Shown in pieces: positions 61,401 through 64,000 of a stretch of 64,000 nt of DNA. This DNA is from Candidatus Dojkabacteria bacterium (lineage in GTDB: Bacteria; Patescibacteria; Dojkabacteria; SC72). The stretch covers positions 124,001 to 188,000 of the forward strand of contig JALNYV010000001.1 of the NCBI GenBank assembly GCA_023229785.1, in the 5' to 3' direction. Below the pieces are notes generated by a model. That model had not been told where the DNA came from, did not search any database, and worked only from the letters and a program-made list of their open reading frames with translations. Both the position numbers and the translations under genes were made by a program. Numbering within the stretch: the stretch's first letter is position 1; each line of letters opens with the position of its first letter.

Positions 61401-61498
61401 AAAGACGATGCATATGAATACTTATTACTTTCCAAACAAATAAATGAGAGTATGAGTGTAAGAAAAAGAGAGGCTACAAATGTTATTAATTTCTTCAT
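58424..61498 (-). CDS. Secreted subtilisin-like protease with Asp-box propeller domain (paralogue)
   Basis: 1024 aa, same architecture and size as the 28374 gene. Signal peptide (1-30), propeptide, S8 triad Asp208 (DVTVAVIDSG), His356 (DTFGHGTFVSNVIAG) and Ser542 (LSAGTSFSAPQVSAAAALI), an Asp/Cys-rich insert, then eight Asp-box-like repeats (SDNGGATWSSL, SSNLGSTWSAW, SDDGGVTWSGL). The catalytic part is more conserved than the propeller. Extra Cys residues (CYFTSNCLTN) suggest disulfides. Probably extracellular protein degradation or surface-protein processing. Confidence 0.9.
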   Translation of the reverse strand: MKKLITFVASLFLTLILSFICLESNKYSYASSLASPSFSDRVPQLMKDLKQSKKIALSSTLAKDEKDIVAGEYIVGVEKDLAGEILNYIQSNYKASVSSQNISSTPNVTYIFVKLFDKKTTDFVSKVYGKEGVLYIENNVKRYSQAVPTLNDPLLPISNSFADANTQWYLNRPEGGNFGIDVQRAWAYLDGIGVNWGGSNDVTVAVIDSGVAFENYSKYATYENMVTPTAWEFGKATDMVTSIFTNSGEVADNGLDDDGFGIGIYCVDENADRICDDIAGSIYDDVHGVNLFDWYAYWTPDSGGSYCLDSNPNDDIDYTQFLCIPNRLCEDTGYNNPSYFGCEESDMGHANDTFGHGTFVSNVIAGAANNGVAGVGISPNVKIMPIRVIGDYWNGIVWEDNVGSSLVTSFGIMYAVNSGANIINLSVGGASGSLFESIIIDYAEDSNVVVVASSGNAGASSVLFPAAYSSVIAVGASNMDGSKTTYSNYGSNLDIVAPVEEAGIINQSYTCYFTSNCLTNSEVLSIPSQFTQFSTALSAGTSFSAPQVSAAAALIKSAHPLWNAWQIRQALVMGAVPVSPDGKPNVSIGFGVLNVYNSVRGVDYLGRDIFSRQMDNVVQNRLFETKQKSNKYIYYRVSDDGGLTKSSWFQLSHRKTYSGSAAFSNIITVSSFDADTGEESLASRILVTYVGDNKTIYTKYSDNGGATWSSLYGNGSTTSSVATVVVGETVVQTTRYNGGKYNNHVRTRVSVDAGEHWSAWTGPTKASSIATNGAPSMVYVPSTGTIVQTVLSTNGASYLRYSSNLGSTWSAWARQATTVSGPSLVLSGTNLYFTVIGSKGKILSRVSSDGGITWGAWYSNGVSTNGSIYTSPDKVGGVVQAIKWSNKHIYIRSTLDGITWTSWVRHKLPSKTTVSSGVKLVNTEFGLYLSAVASNKYLYTKYSTDNGVTWSAWQKAYSSSTSYGVIYDSVRARLFEFAKRTNNYLYSRYSDDGGVTWSGLVKDSSTSSSVELSLSPIDFVNIDW

Positions 61499-61578
61499 AA
61501 TAAAAGAATAATATTATCTTTAAAATGTAGAATAATTAACATCTAATGTCAAACAGAGCCCGGTGGTGACAACACGCT

Positions 61579-64000
61579 TTACTTAACTATCTCTAGTTTT
61601 ACAATTACCTCCCCAATTTTTATTTCTTCTCCGTTATTTTCTTCAAAAAGAATATCTTTTGCATTTATATTTTTGGAAAGAATCTCTTTAAATTTTTCAA
61701 GTACAAGTTCAACCCCTTTATCTTTTGAAAACAATTTTAGAGTTATACTCTCCCCAACTTTAAGGCCACCCTTTTTACGCTGGTCCTGAATCTGTCTTGT
61801 TAGGTCTCGAAGTAATCCCTCAGTTTTAAGATCATCAGTTATATTCGTATCTATTGTTACAAATACCCCATTGTTTTCCATTGTGATTAGCCCTTCTCCC
61901 TTTTGTGGCTTTGTAGTTATTTTAACCTCTTTTACATTTAGTTCCTCTTTAAGAATATCAACTAAATCAAGTGCCGAGAGATTTACATAGGCAATGCCAA
62001 GTGGCTGTCTTAGCTTTATCTTTTGAGTATCCCTTATATTAAGTCCTAAGGTTGCTGCATCTTTAACAAGTTGCATATTTGAAAGGATTTCCTCATCAAA
62101 AGGTTTTCCTTCAGGATATTCACACAGATGTATTGACTGTGGAGCGTTAATTTTTAGATTTACTACGAGATTTTGATAAATTTCTTCGGTTAAAAATGGC
62201 ATTATTGGAGCCATTAATTTAGTTAAATCCAAAAGAACGTAGTAAAGGGTATTAAGTGCATCAACATCTCCTTGCTTAAATCTGTCTCTATTCCTTCTAA
62301 TGTACCAAGTAGACAAATCTACTACATATTTTTCTATTTTTTCACCCACTGTTTGAAACTTATATGTATCAAAAGCATCGTTAACCTCTTTTTCTAATTT
62401 ATGTAAGCTACTTACTACCCACTTATCTAATGGATTAGTTAACTTACTTATATTAAACTTCTCATCTAATTCCCAATTATTTTGTTGTGCATACATTACA
62501 AAATATGAATAGGTATTTACAAAAGGAAGAATGAACTGTCTTTTTGTCGCTTCCATTGGAACCCATCCAAATATTATATTCCGACCTAGTGGTGCCTGGG
62601 TAAAGGTCCAACGAATGATATCACTACCTACTTTATTGGCAGCATCGTCAAAAGGAATAAAGTTCTTTTTTGTCTTGCTCATTTTTTCATTGTTCTCATC
62701 TCTCATTTCTGCATATGTGAATACCTCTTTATATGGGATTTGACCCTCAAATATCACTCCAAATACAAGCATTGAGTAAAACCAAAGTCTGACCTGTTCT
62801 ATGCTTTCAGTAATGAAATCAGCTGGAAACCACTTCTCCCAATATTTCTTATCTTCAAAATATGAAAGAGTTGAAAAAGGAATTACGCCAGCGTCTAACC
62901 AACAGTCCCCAACATCAACTATCCTCTTTACAGAATCTCCACATTTGCGGCATTTTATTTCAATCTCATCTATCCAAGGTCTGTGAATACTCTTAAGCTT
63001 ATCAACAAGTTCAGGTTTAACCGCTAATTTCTTAAGCTCTTCTTTATCTCCAACAACGGTTACTTCTCCACACTCGCACTCATAAAAAGGAAGTGCAAGG
63101 CCATAAAATCTCTTTCTGCTAATCATCCAGTCTCCCATATTTGTTAACCAATCTTCCATTCTTTTGAGTATATAGTCTGGATACCACTTAGCCTTTCCAG
63201 CTTGCTCTTTTAATTGTCCTCGCACCTTTGAGATATTGATAAACCAGTTATTCTCTAGCCTGAACAAGCATTTCGTTTTACATCTCCAGCAGTGAGGATA
63301 GCTATGAGTATATTCCTCTGTTTTAAAAAGCACCCCTTTTTCTTTAAGGTAGTTTAGGACCTCATCTTTAACATCATGTGCATATTTCCCAGTCAAATCG
63401 CCATATCCGCCCATATATCTTCCCTGCTCGTTAAGAGGGGAAATAGCAGGAGCACCAACTTCTAGGCCTAATTCGTAGTCTTCCTGACCACAGCCAGGTG
63501 CAATATGAACTATTCCACTTCCCGTATCCTCTGTTACTAGTTTCCATTCAACTGCATAATGCTTTATTCCTTTTTGAGCTGGGATATCAAAGAGGCTTTC
63601 ATACTCCATTTTCAATATTGCACTTGCGGCAACTGGTGTTGTTTCTTTAAATCCAAGTGTTTTAGCAGATTTGGCTCCAAGATATATTGTATCTTTTCCA
63701 TCTTTAACTTTTACATAGTCATATGCAGAATTTATAGCAACAAGTACATTTGCAGCTAAGGTCCATGGGGTTGTTGTCCAAGCGAGTAGGAATTCTCCCT
63801 TCTTTCCTTTTATGGGGAACTTAACATATACAGAGGTATCTGTTACATCTTGATACCCATCGGCTTGTTCATGTTGAGAAAGACCCGTTTCACACCTTGG
63901 ACACCAAGTAGTTGCAGAATTACTCTTATATAAAAGGCCTTTTTCCTGACAAACTTTTAGAAACTTCCAGATATATAGGTTGTTGTTTTCGCTATTTGTA
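61579..64000 (-). CDS. ileS: Isoleucyl-tRNA synthetase, partial (N-terminus beyond the window)
   Basis: About 807 codons of the C-terminal part; the frame is open to base 64000, so the gene continues outside and the internal ATG at 63615 is not the start. The editing domain is seen in WTTTPWTLAANVLVAINSAY, followed by HCWRCKTKC, the CxC...CxxC zinc cysteines (CECGE, CRKCGD) and the KMSKS-type motif NEKMSKTKKNF. The tail has the anticodon-binding helices and the IleRS2 style C-terminus. The layout (KMSK then a long C-terminal part without a zinc finger end) is the eukaryote-like IleRS type common in CPR. Confidence 0.97.
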   Translation of the reverse strand, partial: TNSENNNLYIWKFLKVCQEKGLLYKSNSATTWCPRCETGLSQHEQADGYQDVTDTSVYVKFPIKGKKGEFLLAWTTTPWTLAANVLVAINSAYDYVKVKDGKDTIYLGAKSAKTLGFKETTPVAASAILKMEYESLFDIPAQKGIKHYAVEWKLVTEDTGSGIVHIAPGCGQEDYELGLEVGAPAISPLNEQGRYMGGYGDLTGKYAHDVKDEVLNYLKEKGVLFKTEEYTHSYPHCWRCKTKCLFRLENNWFINISKVRGQLKEQAGKAKWYPDYILKRMEDWLTNMGDWMISRKRFYGLALPFYECECGEVTVVGDKEELKKLAVKPELVDKLKSIHRPWIDEIEIKCRKCGDSVKRIVDVGDCWLDAGVIPFSTLSYFEDKKYWEKWFPADFITESIEQVRLWFYSMLVFGVIFEGQIPYKEVFTYAEMRDENNEKMSKTKKNFIPFDDAANKVGSDIIRWTFTQAPLGRNIIFGWVPMEATKRQFILPFVNTYSYFVMYAQQNNWELDEKFNISKLTNPLDKWVVSSLHKLEKEVNDAFDTYKFQTVGEKIEKYVVDLSTWYIRRNRDRFKQGDVDALNTLYYVLLDLTKLMAPIMPFLTEEIYQNLVVNLKINAPQSIHLCEYPEGKPFDEEILSNMQLVKDAATLGLNIRDTQKIKLRQPLGIAYVNLSALDLVDILKEELNVKEVKITTKPQKGEGLITMENNGVFVTIDTNITDDLKTEGLLRDLTRQIQDQRKKGGLKVGESITLKLFSKDKGVELVLEKFKEILSKNINAKDILFEENNGEEIKIGEVIVKLEIVK

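Noticed and set aside
1..64000. CRISPR arrays, insertion sequences, prophage
   Set aside because: No regularly spaced repeats, transposase or phage structural gene was found by reading the window.

Overview
The window is AT-rich and gene-dense. It reads like a chromosome fragment of a Candidate Phyla Radiation (Patescibacteria) bacterium, perhaps of the Microgenomates or Katanobacteria (WWE3) side; the phylum is inferred from gene content and no marker here fixes the lineage. Reasons: an archaeal-type aspartyl-tRNA synthetase paired with GatCAB, a eukaryote-like IleRS, a compact division cluster, many signal-peptide and single-anchor surface proteins with two LPxTG-like tails, few complete metabolic pathways and many small unknown proteins. 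The code is standard: a full-length RF2 gene is present and conserved genes have no internal TGA.

Layout. 1-3.1 kb: aspS on the minus strand behind a well-formed T-box leader, tRNA-Lys, an orphan MazF-like toxin and RNase HII. 3.3-5.6 kb: YtxH, SPFH and Tim44/zinc-ribbon membrane proteins. 5.6-11.9 kb: four tRNA genes, a NYN protein lacking a normal start codon, a Fic-family protein with a broken catalytic motif, gatB-gatC-gatA and signal peptidase I. 12-15 kb: parA-parB and a second NYN protein. 15.1-22.6 kb (minus): ftsQ, ftsA, ftsZ, a DUF1232 protein, a SEDS protein, rplU, a Trm11-like methyltransferase, rpmA and a SpoU methyltransferase. 22.6-33.1 kb (minus): surface and secreted proteins, a TIR-domain protein, two tRNAs, two glycosyltransferases (one with an in-frame TGA near its start), a large subtilase and a GH18 protein. 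33.1-47.4 kb: uppP, two gpmI paralogues, a SpeD-like gene lying between two copies of the first bases of prfB, then prfB-ftsE-ftsX and an EnvC-like protein whose peptidase domain appears circularly permuted, a lamin-tail surface protein, a SurA-like protein, HPF, tRNA-Asn, a nucleotidyltransferase-like protein and an MGMT cluster. 47.4-64 kb: an ABC-F protein, an AlbA_2 membrane protein, an M16 peptidase, a CapA-like protein, a FkbM methyltransferase, an AglD-like membrane protein, UmuC/UmuD, CarD, a second large subtilase and the C-terminal part of ileS running off the right edge.

How the genes work together. AspRS, GatCAB, tRNA-Asn and the T-box form a coherent asparagine-decoding module: the leader appears to read AAC and a G73 discriminator, which is what a non-discriminating AspRS supplying Asp-tRNA-Asn to GatCAB would need. 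FtsQ/A/Z, the SEDS protein, FtsEX with its EnvC-like partner, UppP and the glycosyltransferases serve envelope growth and division. The secreted subtilases, GH18 protein and LPxTG-like proteins form a cell-surface set. Several genes have a -10 box only 5-9 bases before the start codon, which suggests leaderless mRNAs. No CRISPR array, insertion sequence or prophage was seen.
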